The position numbers and the translations under genes are program-made. A stretch of 64,000 bases of DNA. Origin: Allopseudospirillum japonicum (GTDB lineage: Bacteria > Pseudomonadota > Gammaproteobacteria > Pseudomonadales > Halomonadaceae). The stretch is taken from the NCBI RefSeq assembly GCF_900108915.1, contig NZ_FNYH01000008.1:88942-152941 (forward strand), written 5' to 3'. The notes below the pieces were generated by a model. It had not been told where the DNA came from. It searched no databases and was given only the letters and a program-made list of their open reading frames with translations. Shown in pieces: positions 46,727 through 56,874 of this stretch. How positions within the stretch are numbered: the first letter of the stretch is position 1; each line of letters starts with the position of its first letter.

Positions 46727-48412
46727 ATGACTTTATTGAATCAGGTTTCAGTACGTGTACGTCTGTGGATTTTAGGAGGCGTACCTTTACTTGGATTAAT
46801 TCTCATGGTGATTTTTGCTGGCCATGATATGCGCCTGATTCATAGTAATATCACCACAGTCTACGAAGATAGAGTCTTGCCACTGGGGCAGTTAAAACAG
46901 GTCTCAGATCAATATGCGATTAATATCGTCGATAATTTGCAGAAATTCCGTGGGGGCTTGGTGAACGCGCAAGAATTAACAGCCAACTTTGAGACCGCAG
47001 TGCGTGTGTCTCGTCAGGCGTGGGCACAATATGTAGGGACCTATCTTACAGCAGAAGAAAAGCAAATTATCCAAGTCTTTGAAGGTTACCGCGCGCGTGC
47101 GCGTGAGCAAGGCAATCAGCTTCCAGAAAAGCTCAAGGTGTCGGGTTACCGCGCGCGTGCGCGTGAGCAAGTCGGTGCTTTAATGCAAGATTTACAAGTA
47201 CTGAAAACCATGCCAAATCAAGAGTTTAACCAGCGTTTATATCAAGCGATGGACCCTATGACTGCTGAGTTGGAAAAGTTGATTCAAGTTCAATTAAAAG
47301 AAGCGGCTATCGCACGTGGACAGGCAGACATCAATTTAAATTCCGCATTACAACATTATTATATCTTAGCGGCTGTTTTGGCTGGAATGCTGATTCTGAT
47401 TGGAAGTTTGACTTATCGTTCCATTTTATATCCCTTGAAAACCCTGCAAATGGGCATTGAAACTATTGAAGAAACGGCAAATTTAACTTTGCGGGTGCAA
47501 GTGCAGGGACAAGATGAAATTGCCGCTACCAGCTTTGCTTTCAATAGCATGATGGAGCATTTTCAGAAAGTCATTCGCCGCTTGCATGAGGCAACCCAAC
47601 AGGTGGCCGCTTCCGCAGAGCAAATGGCAGCCATTAGCCGTCAGGTCAGTCATACCGCACAAGAGCAAGAAACGCAAACGACCCAGGTGGCCACCGCTGT
47701 TAGTCAAACCACAGTAGCAATTGAAGAAGTCGCCCGCTATGCCGTACAGGCTGCGGATACAGCACAAGCTGCTGAGCGTGATGCGAATGAAGGCGAACAC
47801 AAGGTTCAAGATAATATTCGTTCGATGCAGGATCTCTTTAGCGCGGTTGAACAAGCGACCCAAGTCATTGACCACTTGCATACAGAAACAGATCAGATTG
47901 CTGTAGTGTTAGAGACCATTCAAGGGATTGCTGAACAAACCAACTTGTTGGCACTGAATGCAGCCATTGAAGCGGCACGTGCGGGCGAATCTGGACGCGG
48001 TTTTGCGGTGGTTGCAGATGAGGTACGCCAACTGGCAGCCAGTACGCATAAAGCGACAGGTTCGATTAAGGATATGATTGAAGGTCTGCAAACGGGCGCA
48101 CAAAAAGCAGTCCATGCTATGGCGAAAAGCCGAGAGTTAGCGCAATCTAGTGCTGAGTATGCGCGTTTATCCGGACAGGCACTTGAATCAATTAATCAAG
48201 CTGTGGATGCGATTGTGTCTGTGAATACACAAATTTCTGCCGCTACGGAAGAGCAAACTTCCGCTGCCAATGAGATCAACACGAGTGTCAGTTATCTTAA
48301 CGATAGCATTCGTGAAATCAGCGAAGGTGCATCGCAAACGGCCACCGCAAGTGAAGAATTGGCACGCCTAGCGCATGGTTTACAACAGCAGGTCGACCGC
48401 TTCACCGCCTAG
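46727..48412 (+). CDS. Methyl-accepting chemotaxis protein, four-helix-bundle sensor
   Basis: 561 aa. Membrane helix ~10-30, periplasmic 4HB-type sensor ~35-215, second helix ~213-230, HAMP ~235-285, and a cytoplasmic signalling domain with the hairpin tip [37 protein letters not shown]. The sensor half contains two copies of GYRARAREQ 20 residues apart, encoded by a perfect repeat (separate entry). No CheW, CheA or CheR gene is in the window, so this is an orphan receptor. The ligand cannot be predicted. Its stop shares CTAG with the convergent pxpC. Confidence 0.92.
   Translation: MTLLNQVSVRVRLWILGGVPLLGLILMVIFAGHDMRLIHSNITTVYEDRVLPLGQLKQVSDQYAINIVDNLQKFRGGLVNAQELTANFETAVRVSRQAWAQYVGTYLTAEEKQIIQVFEGYRARAREQGNQLPEKLKVSGYRARAREQVGALMQDLQVLKTMPNQEFNQRLYQAMDPMTAELEKLIQVQLKEAAIARGQADINLNSALQHYYILAAVLAGMLILIGSLTYRSILYPLKTLQMGIETIEETANLTLRVQVQGQDEIAATSFAFNSMMEHFQKVIRRLHEATQQVAASAEQMAAISRQVSHTAQEQETQTTQVATAVSQTTVAIEEVARYAVQAADTAQAAERDANEGEHKVQDNIRSMQDLFSAVEQATQVIDHLHTETDQIAVVLETIQGIAEQTNLLALNAAIEAARAGESGRGFAVVADEVRQLAASTHKATGSIKDMIEGLQTGAQKAVHAMAKSRELAQSSAEYARLSGQALESINQAVDAIVSVNTQISAATEEQTSAANEINTSVSYLNDSIREISEGASQTATASEELARLAHGLQQQVDRFTA
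47084..47171 (+). repeat. 28-bp perfect direct repeat inside the chemoreceptor
   Basis: Copies at 47084-47111 and 47144-47171, exactly 60 bases apart and in frame. Each contains an alternating CGCGCGCGTGCGCGTG tract. Both encode GYRARAREQ in the periplasmic sensor domain; the bases between are unique. It looks like a segmental duplication of 20 codons whose intervening part has since diverged. Confidence 0.9.
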
Positions 48413-49386
48413 GTCCCATCTGTCAGACCGAAAAAATCTAACCAAGCTTGATGCTGAGCGTAAATACTCGGCATCTCTTTCTCCGTGATCCAAGTAAAGC
48501 GTATCGGATAATATGCCGGACATTGGGCCAGCTTGTCTAAATCACGCGGCAAAACTGTGCCTATTTTGGCATAGCCGCCGACATTTTGGCGCTCGCGCAG
48601 CAGAATAATAGGTTGCCCATCACTGGGTATTTGGATGGCGCCAAGTGTAATCCCTTCAGAAGCATAATTCGTTGCTGGTGTTGGGATGACCTCACCAGTG
48701 AGGCGATACCCCATGCGATTGGATTGCGGACTGACCTGATACGTATGTTGGCTCAATAGGTGTTGTGCGTATGGACTAAAGTCTTGCACTTGATAGCTTG
48801 GTAAGATCCGTAAAACTAACGGCTTGGGCAAAGGCCAGCCTTGGTAAGTACGTCCAACCCCTCGGCTTGAATAAGAGGAAGAGGTAATTTGTGGCAAGCC
48901 TTTTAAGAGGTCTTGGGCTTGTAAAAAGCGACCTTGGAAACCGCCGCAGGCCTCCCGTAAGACGGTGCTACGACTACCAAAGCACACAGGTACTTGCCAG
49001 CCACCAGCCACGGCTAAATAGGAACGCATCCCCTGTCCTTGGTACGTAAAGCTTAATTGATCACCGGCTTGCACTTGAAAGTTCATCTGCATAGGAATGA
49101 TTTTTTGATTGCGTATCATCTGTAGCGGCGCACCAACACAGGCAAGATAGGCGGTTTGCAATATTTCTAATCTGAGCCCACCACAAGTGATTTCCAAACT
49201 TGCCGCTTGCACAGGGTTGCCGAGTAAATGGTTGGCCCATGCATGTGCATTCATATCCAACGCACCGCCTTGGGCTAAACCTAAATGTGCTAAGCCTTGA
49301 CGCCCTAAATCTTGCACACTGGTCGCGGGACCAGGGGTGATGACACGTGCTAAGGGTTGGGCTGGGGCATCAGGGAGAAATAACAT
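48409..49386 (-). CDS. pxpC: 5-oxoprolinase subunit C
   Basis: Part of the PxpABC complex that converts 5-oxoproline to glutamate with ATP. 325 aa from the ATG at 49386 with AAGGAAG in front; the longer frame overlaps pxpB. Biotin-dependent-carboxylase/KipA-like fold: [25 protein letters not shown] (~18-42), a DxG-rich LAVAGGW segment, and [23 protein letters not shown] (~262-285). It is third of pxpA-pxpB-pxpC, with 10 bases to pxpB. Confidence 0.93.
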   Translation of the reverse strand: MLFLPDAPAQPLARVITPGPATSVQDLGRQGLAHLGLAQGGALDMNAHAWANHLLGNPVQAASLEITCGGLRLEILQTAYLACVGAPLQMIRNQKIIPMQMNFQVQAGDQLSFTYQGQGMRSYLAVAGGWQVPVCFGSRSTVLREACGGFQGRFLQAQDLLKGLPQITSSSYSSRGVGRTYQGWPLPKPLVLRILPSYQVQDFSPYAQHLLSQHTYQVSPQSNRMGYRLTGEVIPTPATNYASEGITLGAIQIPSDGQPIILLRERQNVGGYAKIGTVLPRDLDKLAQCPAYYPIRFTWITEKEMPSIYAQHQAWLDFFGLTDGT

Positions 49387-49396
49387 GTTATCTTCC

Positions 49397-50110
49397 TTAA
49401 AGCCGTGAGGGATGGCGCTGATGTTGGCAATATTCGCGTGCGGAAATTGGGTAAAAGCGCACTTCATCTCCTAGTTGCCAAGGGTGTAAATAAGCGGTTT
49501 GCGGATCAAATAGGATCCAAGGCGTGATACCAAGAAGATGCCAGCCAGCAGGTGAAGTTAGTGGATAAATGCCGGTATATTCGGCAGCAATTGCGACACT
49601 ACCCGCAGCGACTTGCGTCCTTGGGGTCGCGCGTCTTGGATGGATTAACTCAGGTGGCAAAGGGCCTAAGTAAGCAAATCCAGGGGCGAAACCTTGCGCT
49701 AAGACTTGATAGCTGGTTTGGCTGTGTAAATCAATAATATCTTGGCAGCTGAGTTGGCTGACTTGTGCTAGTGCGGCTAAATCTAACCCATACTCAGCAT
49801 GGTAACAAACAGGGATCAAATGCTGCTGTGCTGGCGGGCGAGCAGCTTCTAAAGTCGCAAGCGGGCATTGGGTGCTCGCATAGCGCTGGGCATGTTCGGC
49901 AAGATAGGTATACCAATATTCGGCCGACTTGGTGAAAGGATGGCGTACCCACAAAGATTGCGGGCCAGGGATGATTTCTAACCAAGGCTGGGATTGTAAT
50001 GCGCTTTGTAAACACAAAATCCGTAGTGATAAATGAGGCAAGTGTGGATCTAGAGATAAAATCCATGCGTCTAAGCCCGCTCTTTTGATCTGCCAGTGCA
50101 ATCTTTGCAT
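49397..50110 (-). CDS. pxpB: 5-oxoprolinase subunit B
   Basis: 237 aa, KipI/allophanate-hydrolase subunit-1 type. I use the ATG at 50110 with AAGGTG in front; a 42-residue longer frame overlaps pxpA and is not family-like. Signature: HLIPVCYHAEYGLDLAALAQ (~109-128), then QGFAPGFAYLGPLPPELIHPRR (~150-171) and GSVAIAAEYTGIYPLTSPAGWHLLG (~180-204). It lies 13 bases after pxpA. Confidence 0.93.
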   Translation of the reverse strand: MQRLHWQIKRAGLDAWILSLDPHLPHLSLRILCLQSALQSQPWLEIIPGPQSLWVRHPFTKSAEYWYTYLAEHAQRYASTQCPLATLEAARPPAQQHLIPVCYHAEYGLDLAALAQVSQLSCQDIIDLHSQTSYQVLAQGFAPGFAYLGPLPPELIHPRRATPRTQVAAGSVAIAAEYTGIYPLTSPAGWHLLGITPWILFDPQTAYLHPWQLGDEVRFYPISAREYCQHQRHPSRL

Positions 50111-50123
50111 AGAAAACACCTTG

Positions 50124-50867
50124 CTAAAGCGCTTGTTGCAAGTATTGACGAATCGCTTGGGCAAATAGGACAGCGTGTGGATGATCTCCGTGGATACATA
50201 AGGAATCTGCTTCGAGAGCAGAAGCCATGCCAGCAAAGCGGCGTTTTTGCACCAAGGCTTGTACTTGTGTTAATACTTGTTCCACCTGGGTATGACAGGC
50301 ATGGGCTTGTGTTCTTGGTGTGAGGGAACCGTCGGCCTGATATTGGCGATCTGCAAACACTTCCCATAGCAAAGGGATCTGGTAGGGCGCGGCTAAGGTA
50401 CGCGCTTGGGTGTTGTCTGGCTGGCTCAGTACCATGAGGGGCAAAGGCGGGTGTTGACTTTTTTGTGCATAATCTGCCAAAGCTTGGCAAATCGCGGTAA
50501 ATACTGTGGGTTGGTGCATCATATCCGTATAAAGGGCACCGTGCGGTTTGACGTAGGCAACGCAAGTGCCTGCAGCACGGCAGAAAGCCTCTAATGCACC
50601 TAGTTGATATAAGATCAGCGCATAAATTTCATCAGGTGAACATGCTAGAGAGCGGCGACCAAAGCCGACTAAATCAGGATAACCTGGGTGAGCGCCAATT
50701 TGTACTTGGTGTGCCACAGCTTGGGTCACGCTGGCTTGCATGGTGATAGGATCGGCAGCATGGAAGCCACACGCAAGATTTGCTTGGTCGATATACGGAA
50801 ACAAAGCAACATCTTGCGACTGTTGCCAAGCACCAAAACTTTCCCCTAAATCAGCATTGAGTTTCAA
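50124..50867 (-). CDS. pxpA: 5-oxoprolinase subunit A (LamB/YcsF family)
   Basis: 247 aa, LamB/YcsF-family TIM-barrel subunit. It opens with MKLNADLGESFGAW and has ANLACGFHAADPITM (~29-43), IGAHPGYPDLVGFGRRSL (~57-74) and VKPHGALYTDMM (~106-117). The start is an unusual TTG, chosen because AAGGA lies eight bases before it and the family begins at this residue. It opens the pxpABC group, 18 bases after the DUF2835 gene. Confidence 0.94.
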   Translation of the reverse strand: MKLNADLGESFGAWQQSQDVALFPYIDQANLACGFHAADPITMQASVTQAVAHQVQIGAHPGYPDLVGFGRRSLACSPDEIYALILYQLGALEAFCRAAGTCVAYVKPHGALYTDMMHQPTVFTAICQALADYAQKSQHPPLPLMVLSQPDNTQARTLAAPYQIPLLWEVFADRQYQADGSLTPRTQAHACHTQVEQVLTQVQALVQKRRFAGMASALEADSLCIHGDHPHAVLFAQAIRQYLQQAL

Positions 50868-50885
50868 CGCACATATCCTTCTTGG

Positions 50886-51116
50886 TTAACAGGCTTGGAT
50901 TGAGTGGAATTTACCCTCTTGGTCATAAAATAGGCGAAACCAACCACGAATACCTTCACGTCTTAAGACTTTTTGGAGCACCTTGGCCGGGAAACGTACT
51001 TTGCGCCCGTCACGGCTGGTAGCCACCACATATTTCACTTGCCCTTGGTAATAGGCTAAAAAAGCCTCTGCTTCTATGGCAAGCCAAACGTCAATCGATT
51101 GATAAGCTGCTGTCAT
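50886..51116 (-). CDS. DUF2835 family protein
   Basis: 76 aa, basic, predicted beta-rich with a C-terminal SIQAC. It matches the small DUF2835 family of gammaproteobacteria, by VRFPAKVLQKVLRREGIRGWFRL (~41-63). Function unknown. It precedes pxpA by 18 bases and follows the gdhB terminator by 18 bases, so it may depend on read-through from gdhB or a promoter inside the terminator region. Its position in an amino-acid-degradation operon is suggestive only. Confidence 0.78.
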   Translation of the reverse strand: MTAAYQSIDVWLAIEAEAFLAYYQGQVKYVVATSRDGRKVRFPAKVLQKVLRREGIRGWFRLFYDQEGKFHSIQAC

Positions 51117-51134
51117 ATGAATTGAAATCGAAAA

Positions 51135-51167
51135 ATAGAAAGGCCAAGTTTTCCAAGACTTGGCCTT
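51135..51167 (-). terminator. Rho-independent terminator of gdhB
   Basis: Perfect 10-bp stem AAGGCCAAGT/ACTTGGCCTT with an 8-base loop, followed on the minus strand by a T-rich run. It lies between gdhB and the DUF2835 gene. Confidence 0.82.
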
Positions 51168-51194
51168 GAGTGCAACTAAAAATCTTAGTACGGA

Positions 51195-54100
51195 TTAAGT
51201 TTCAGGTTTTTGCTGAGCAAAGCTGGCAAGACGACGAATGACTAACGTGAGCAAAGGATAATCTGCTTGCTCTTGCTGGCAAGCCTCCTGCATTAATGCC
51301 TGCCAAGATTGCCAGTGTTGACCATGCCCTTGGCTCCAAAGTTGTAATCTTTCTTCTAAAGAACGTCCAGTATCTTCCATTTGCAAAACTTGCGCACTGA
51401 GTAACCCTTGTTGCGTGTCTAAATCATCACGCAAAGTTTCGCGTAGTAAAGCTTCCCAAGGCGTATGCACAGGTAAACGCGCGACCTGTTGGCGTAGATT
51501 GGATAAGCCTAAGAATTCACCCAGTGCAAAATAGGTCATAGCGACTTGTTGCAGTTTGGCCCCCGTTTGTTGCTCGGTGCGAATGATTTCTAAAAAGGCA
51601 TAGCGAATGGAGCTGGCGGCAACAAGGCTAGCGATGGCTTCAGGTACTTTTTCTGCCAAGAGTTTTTGCGTGCGTTCTTGCCATTGTGCTTGTGCATAGC
51701 CTTGCACTAAATCGCCAATTTGCTCGCTGAGTTGTTCAATTTTGGAGGTAAAATGTCCGGTGACTTCCTCCATGCTGGTATGGGCGAGGGCATGTTGACT
51801 CAACCAGCGGGTAGCATAACGTAAGGTACGCATGAGTTCGCGCATCATGCTGGCTTGCACTTGAGCGCTGACTTGATTATCAAGAGATTCTATTGCTTGC
51901 CATAATCTAGGCAAATCAAAGATATCTCGTGCAACCAAATAGCCGCGTACAATCGCTTCAACACTCATATCACCTGCATGGCGTAAACGATGCACAAAGC
52001 TAATGCCCATATGATCAATGAGATCATTGGCAAGGCGCATAGCTAAAATCTCTTTATGCAACGGGTGTTGCTGTAGGGCATCGCCATAACGTTCGACTAA
52101 CACGAGCGGGAACACTTGGTAAATCTCGCGTTGAATCCAGGGCTCATCGGCTAACTCTGTAGCTTTAATGGCCTCTTTTAAGTCAATTTTGGCATAGGAA
52201 ATCAGCACGCAGACTTCGGGTAGACTTAGCCCTTGGCCTTGTGCTTGACGTTCGGCAAGGGCTTTATCTGTTGGCAGACCCTCAAGCTCGGGATTGAGCA
52301 CCCCACGCTGTACCAGATCGCGCATAAAGTTGCGTAAGGCACTTAAATCTTCCGCGCTGGTATGTTGGGCAAGGCCAATCGCTTGGGTTTGACGGTAATT
52401 ATCTAGCAAGACCAGCATAGCCACTTCATCTGTCATGCTTTCCAGTAGTTCGTTGCGCTGTTTAAGGGTGAGATCACCTTGACGGACCACATCATCCAGC
52501 AAGATTTTGATATTCACCTCATGATCAGAACAATTCACGCCGCCAGCGTTATCAATAAAGTCTGTATTCACTAACACGCCTTGCTGTGCCGCTTGGATTC
52601 GTGCCGCCTGAGTGAGACCCAAATTACCACCTTCGCCAATCACTTTACAGCGCAGGGCAGAGGCACTAATGCGCAGGGCATCATTGGTTTTATCGCCCAC
52701 TTGGGCATGGGTTTCTTGGTCTGCTTTGACGTAAGTACCAATACCACCATTCCACAGTAAATCAACTGGTGCACTAAGTAAGGCGCTGATCAGTTCATTA
52801 GGTGTGAGCTTGTCTGCTTCAATACCTAAGCAGGCTTTCATTGGTGTGCTGATAGGAATGGATTTGGCCTCTCGGGAGAAAATACCACCACCAGTAGAAA
52901 TCAGGTTCTTATCATAATCATCCCAAGAGGATTGCGGCTTTTGAAATAAGGCTTGGCGTTGGCTAAAGCTTGTACTCGGATCTGGATCTGGATCAATAAA
53001 AATATGTTTGTGATTAAAAGCGCCAATTAAACGAATATGCTCGGATAACAGCATTCCATTACCGAAAACATCGCCGCTCATATCACCAATACCCACGACG
53101 GTAAAACTTTGGGTCTGTGTATTGAGGCCCAAAGTACGGAAATGCGCTTGTACGGAAACCCAAGCCCCACGCGCGGTAATCCCCATTTTTTTATGGTCGT
53201 AACCGTGCGCGCCTCCGGAAGCAAAGGCATCGCCTAGCCAAAAGTCATAACCGGAAGCAATGCGGTTAGCAATATCAGAAAAAGTCGCCGTGCCCTTATC
53301 AGCGGCAACTACTAAGTAAGGGTCATCCTCATCATGGCGAACTAAATCGGGCGGTGGTTGAATCTGTTGCTGAACCAAGTTATCAGTAATATCTAATAAA
53401 CCTTGAATAAAACAGGTGTAAGCCTGAATCCCTAAAGCTTGTTGGGTTTCTCGGTCGGCGTTTTCTGGAATCTGCTTGCAGACAAACCCCCCTTTCGCAC
53501 CGGCAGGGACGATAATGGCATTTTTGACTTGTTGAGCTTTGACAAGTCCGAGAATTTCGGTACGGTAATCTTCTAAGCGGTCTGACCAGCGTAAACCCCC
53601 ACGAGCGACTGCACCACCACGCAAATGCACGCCTTCCATGCTGGCGGAGTACACAAAGATCTCATATCTAGGCCGAGGCAGCGGTAAATCTGCTAATTGG
53701 CGTGGATCGAGCTTAAAAGAAATATAGGTTTTGGGTTCGCCTTGCGCTGTGCGTTGAAAAAAATTGGTACGCAAGGTGGCTTGGATCAGTTCCAAATAAC
53801 GGCGCAAAATTCTGTCTTCGTTGAGGCTAGCGACCTTATCCAATGCTTTTTGAATGCGTTCTAACGTGTGTTTTGTTTCTGCCTCCGATTGATTACCGTT
53901 CGGGTCGAATCTTTGCATAAACAAGGCGACTAACCAACGACAGAGTTTTGGATGATTGCCAAGGGTGCTGGCGATATAGTCTTGGGAAAATCCAAAACGG
54001 ATTTGTTTCATATAACGTGCATACGCACGCAGCATAGCGACCGAGCGCCAATCTAGATGGGCACCTAAGACAAGACGGTTAAAGGTGTCGTTTTCGGCTT

Positions 54101-56027
54101 CACCCTGCCAAACCCGCGCGAAAGCTTCTTGAAAGGTATCGCGTATGCTATGTAAATCAATCTCTCCTTGCGGATAAGCCAGCTCAAAATCATGAATCCA
54201 GTACACATCGCCGGTACGGCATTCTAGCTGATAAGGATGCTCACCAAGGACACGTAGACCCAGATTCTCCAGTACGGGTAAAATATCAGACAGGGGTAAC
54301 GCGCGATGGCGGTGGAACAGTTTAAAGTAGAAAGCTTGGGTACCGGTTTCGACTTGGCGATAAAAGCTCATTGCTAAAGCTTGTTGTGCTAAAGATTCAC
54401 AGTGCAAAATATCGCGAACCCCAGTGCGCGCGTTAAAATCTTCCCGATAAGAGGCAGGGAAAGCCTGCCCATATTTGCGCACATGTTGATTGGCCTCCTC
54501 CTCACCAAAATGCTCCAGTAGCGCATCATATAAATCATCTTGCCAAGATTGAGCTGCTTGCTGAATACGGTTTTCTATTTGTTGTGCGTCCCACTCTAAA
54601 GCGGTTTGATCAGGCAACATACGCAGGATATATTGGGTCCGCGCGAGAATGGATTCAGAAAAATAAGTGTTAAATTCAACAAACTCTGCTTGTAAGGCAT
54701 CACATAAAATGGCTTGCGTTTTTAAGCGTAGCTCTGTGCTGTACAAATCACGCGGCATAAATACAAGCACAGAATACAGATGACCAAAGTGATCTCTACG
54801 GATAAACACACGAATTTGTCGGCGTTCGCGGATATTTAAAATGCCCAGAGCCGTTTGGGTTAGCTCCTGCATACTGGTTTGGAACAGATCATCTCGCGGA
54901 TAAACTTCTAAAATCTGTAGTAAATGTTTGCCTTTATGCCCTTGAGGCGCCAGTTGTGCTGCCCGTAAAACCGCGTCTACTTTTTGACGTAAAATAGGAA
55001 TATTGCGTGGGCTTTGTGTGTAAACACTTGCGGTATATAAACCTAATAATCGCCATTCTCCGGTCAGTTGGCCTTGCGTATTAAAAGTTTTTAAACGGAT
55101 GTAATCAGGATAGGCTGGTCGGTGTACACGTGAATGATGTGGCGCTTTTGCAAAGGATAAAAGTTCGGGAATGAGAACAAACTGACGCTCATCGAGCGCT
55201 AGTTCTTGGCGCGATTGCTCGGAATATCTTGGGTCGTCTAGCTTAAGCACCCCCAGTTTAGAACCAATTTGTGGTCGCAAACGTTGGTGGCCGCATTCAT
55301 CTTCGGCAAAGATATAGGCTTCTAAACCGAGGAAAGTGAAATGCCCATCGCAGAGCCAATCTAAGAAGGTGGCGGCTTCTTGCACAGCTGGTGCATCAAT
55401 TTGTGGCGGTGGATTGCTGCGAAGGTTTTGTGCGAGGCTTTGTACTTGGGTTTGCATCCCAGTAAAGTCTTGAACGGCTGCCTGAATTTCTTGGAAAACT
55501 TGTAGCAAATCGTCGCGGATTTTTTTAAGCGTAGTTTTTTGAGTGTGGCGATCAATTTCTATATAAAGTAGGGAAATACATTGATTATCTAGGGTATTTT
55601 CGTTGAGATGCTGGCAAGAGGTAATCTGTAATTCATTGTTTTGCTTTTGCAATGCAAGAACGGCACTATGAATATGATGAACAGTAAAAGCGGCACGATT
55701 AAGCGCCATACGTACAGAATCGACTAAAAAAGGCATGTCTGGGTGAGCAATCTCAATCACAGTATGATTGGAATGCCAGCCTTGTTCTTCAATATCTGGA
55801 TTATAAATGCGCACCTTAGCATGAGGTGCTTGGTAGGCTTGTAATAGATGCCAGCTGGATAAGGTAGCGCCATAAATTTCATCTGGCTTGCGCTGCCAAA
55901 GGTCATCACTGGCACCTTGATAATACACATCGGCAAAACGCATCAAGCGTGCTGCTTCTTGTTCTGGTAAACGTTGCTTTAGTTGCTGGGTTAAGGTTTC
56001 TAGAGCATCAGCTTGTGAAATAGGCAT
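51195..56027 (-). CDS. gdhB: NAD-specific glutamate dehydrogenase (large type)
   Basis: 1610 aa, the large (~180 kDa) NAD-GDH of Pseudomonas-like bacteria, which degrades glutamate to 2-oxoglutarate and ammonia. The N-terminal regulatory half has ACT-like segments. The catalytic core shows RGGAVARGGLRWSDRLEDYRTE (~815-836), VPAGAKGGFVCK (~853-864), and TATFSDIANRIASGYDFWLGDAFASGGAHGYDHKKMGITARGAW further on, in the usual order. The ATG at 56027 has AGGAG. It is followed by its own terminator, then the 5-oxoproline genes, which also feed glutamate. Confidence 0.96.
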   Translation of the reverse strand: MPISQADALETLTQQLKQRLPEQEAARLMRFADVYYQGASDDLWQRKPDEIYGATLSSWHLLQAYQAPHAKVRIYNPDIEEQGWHSNHTVIEIAHPDMPFLVDSVRMALNRAAFTVHHIHSAVLALQKQNNELQITSCQHLNENTLDNQCISLLYIEIDRHTQKTTLKKIRDDLLQVFQEIQAAVQDFTGMQTQVQSLAQNLRSNPPPQIDAPAVQEAATFLDWLCDGHFTFLGLEAYIFAEDECGHQRLRPQIGSKLGVLKLDDPRYSEQSRQELALDERQFVLIPELLSFAKAPHHSRVHRPAYPDYIRLKTFNTQGQLTGEWRLLGLYTASVYTQSPRNIPILRQKVDAVLRAAQLAPQGHKGKHLLQILEVYPRDDLFQTSMQELTQTALGILNIRERRQIRVFIRRDHFGHLYSVLVFMPRDLYSTELRLKTQAILCDALQAEFVEFNTYFSESILARTQYILRMLPDQTALEWDAQQIENRIQQAAQSWQDDLYDALLEHFGEEEANQHVRKYGQAFPASYREDFNARTGVRDILHCESLAQQALAMSFYRQVETGTQAFYFKLFHRHRALPLSDILPVLENLGLRVLGEHPYQLECRTGDVYWIHDFELAYPQGEIDLHSIRDTFQEAFARVWQGEAENDTFNRLVLGAHLDWRSVAMLRAYARYMKQIRFGFSQDYIASTLGNHPKLCRWLVALFMQRFDPNGNQSEAETKHTLERIQKALDKVASLNEDRILRRYLELIQATLRTNFFQRTAQGEPKTYISFKLDPRQLADLPLPRPRYEIFVYSASMEGVHLRGGAVARGGLRWSDRLEDYRTEILGLVKAQQVKNAIIVPAGAKGGFVCKQIPENADRETQQALGIQAYTCFIQGLLDITDNLVQQQIQPPPDLVRHDEDDPYLVVAADKGTATFSDIANRIASGYDFWLGDAFASGGAHGYDHKKMGITARGAWVSVQAHFRTLGLNTQTQSFTVVGIGDMSGDVFGNGMLLSEHIRLIGAFNHKHIFIDPDPDPSTSFSQRQALFQKPQSSWDDYDKNLISTGGGIFSREAKSIPISTPMKACLGIEADKLTPNELISALLSAPVDLLWNGGIGTYVKADQETHAQVGDKTNDALRISASALRCKVIGEGGNLGLTQAARIQAAQQGVLVNTDFIDNAGGVNCSDHEVNIKILLDDVVRQGDLTLKQRNELLESMTDEVAMLVLLDNYRQTQAIGLAQHTSAEDLSALRNFMRDLVQRGVLNPELEGLPTDKALAERQAQGQGLSLPEVCVLISYAKIDLKEAIKATELADEPWIQREIYQVFPLVLVERYGDALQQHPLHKEILAMRLANDLIDHMGISFVHRLRHAGDMSVEAIVRGYLVARDIFDLPRLWQAIESLDNQVSAQVQASMMRELMRTLRYATRWLSQHALAHTSMEEVTGHFTSKIEQLSEQIGDLVQGYAQAQWQERTQKLLAEKVPEAIASLVAASSIRYAFLEIIRTEQQTGAKLQQVAMTYFALGEFLGLSNLRQQVARLPVHTPWEALLRETLRDDLDTQQGLLSAQVLQMEDTGRSLEERLQLWSQGHGQHWQSWQALMQEACQQEQADYPLLTLVIRRLASFAQQKPET

Positions 56028-56117
56028 AAGTGGTTTCTCCTACGAGTGGACACTTATGCCAGTATAGACGTTTTTTATTAATGCACCCCGTCTAATCAAC
56101 TGTGCGCTGAAAATAGG

Positions 56118-56729
56118 CTAAATATCTGATTTTAATGTAATCTGCTGGATTTGGGTTTGGGCTTGTTGTAAAGAAATTTCACGATGCTCCGGCATATTAA
56201 GACCTTCAGCATACAAGGTGTGAACTTGGGTGAGGCCAAGTAAGCGTAAGAAAGCATGCACATAAGGTACTTGGTAATCCAACCCAATATCTTTATACAA
56301 ACCGCCGCGTGTGGCGACTAAGTACACAGGTTTATCTTCTAGCAATCCCTTAGGGCCTTCTGGCGTATAAGCAAATGTTATCCCCGCACGTGCGAGTTGA
56401 TCAAAATAAGCCTTTAGTTGTGAGGGAATATTGAAGTTATACATAGGTAAATCAATCACTAATAAATCTGCCTGTCGCACCTCCTCAATGAAGGCATCAG
56501 AAATGGCAACTAGCTGTGCCTGTTCTGGTGTTCGTTCTTCTGCAGGTGTATGGAAGGCTTGTACATGACGGGCTTCTAGGTGTGCGATGGGGTCTTGTGC
56601 TAAATCCTTGCTGTGTAGGGTCACAGGTGTTTGTGCTTGCTCGCTGAGGTGCTGGATCAGCTTGTGTGCTAGTGCACGTGATTGACTGTTTTCTGCAAGA
56701 ATACTGGATTGGATATGTAAAATTTGCAT
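56118..56729 (-). CDS. azoR: FMN-dependent NADH-azoreductase
   Basis: 203-aa flavodoxin-fold quinone/azo reductase like E. coli AzoR. FMN-binding start LHIQSSILAENSQSRALA (~4-21), then the PMYNFNIPSQLKAYFDQLARAG segment (~95-116) and LVATRGGLY (~136-144). The ATG has AGGT in front. It is divergent from the LysR gene, which is likely its regulator; azoreductase genes are commonly next to LysR or HxlR regulators. Confidence 0.92.
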   Translation of the reverse strand: MQILHIQSSILAENSQSRALAHKLIQHLSEQAQTPVTLHSKDLAQDPIAHLEARHVQAFHTPAEERTPEQAQLVAISDAFIEEVRQADLLVIDLPMYNFNIPSQLKAYFDQLARAGITFAYTPEGPKGLLEDKPVYLVATRGGLYKDIGLDYQVPYVHAFLRLLGLTQVHTLYAEGLNMPEHREISLQQAQTQIQQITLKSDI

Positions 56730-56822
56730 AAGAAACCTGCCTTAAGTGTGTTGAATAAAAAACTGTTAGCCAGTGTGCTATTAATTAAGCCAATATAAAA
56801 ACGCAATTTTTATTAGAGTTTC

Positions 56823-56837
56823 ATCGAAAAATTCGAT
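56823..56837. promoter_or_regulatory. Candidate LysR-type operator between azoR and the LysR gene
   Basis: 15-base palindrome ATCGAA-AAA-TTCGAT in the 145-base divergent region, fitting the T-N11-A form of LysR sites. It lies 38 bases before the LysR start. Confidence 0.5.
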
Positions 56838-56874
56838 ATGTTGAGCGTTTTATTTCTATGGCTTGTGCTCACTG

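Noticed and set aside
48409..50867. pxpABC being urea amidolyase/allophanate hydrolase genes
   Set aside because: The three-subunit order with a YcsF-type PxpA is the 5-oxoprolinase arrangement; no biotin carboxylase or urea-related gene is present.
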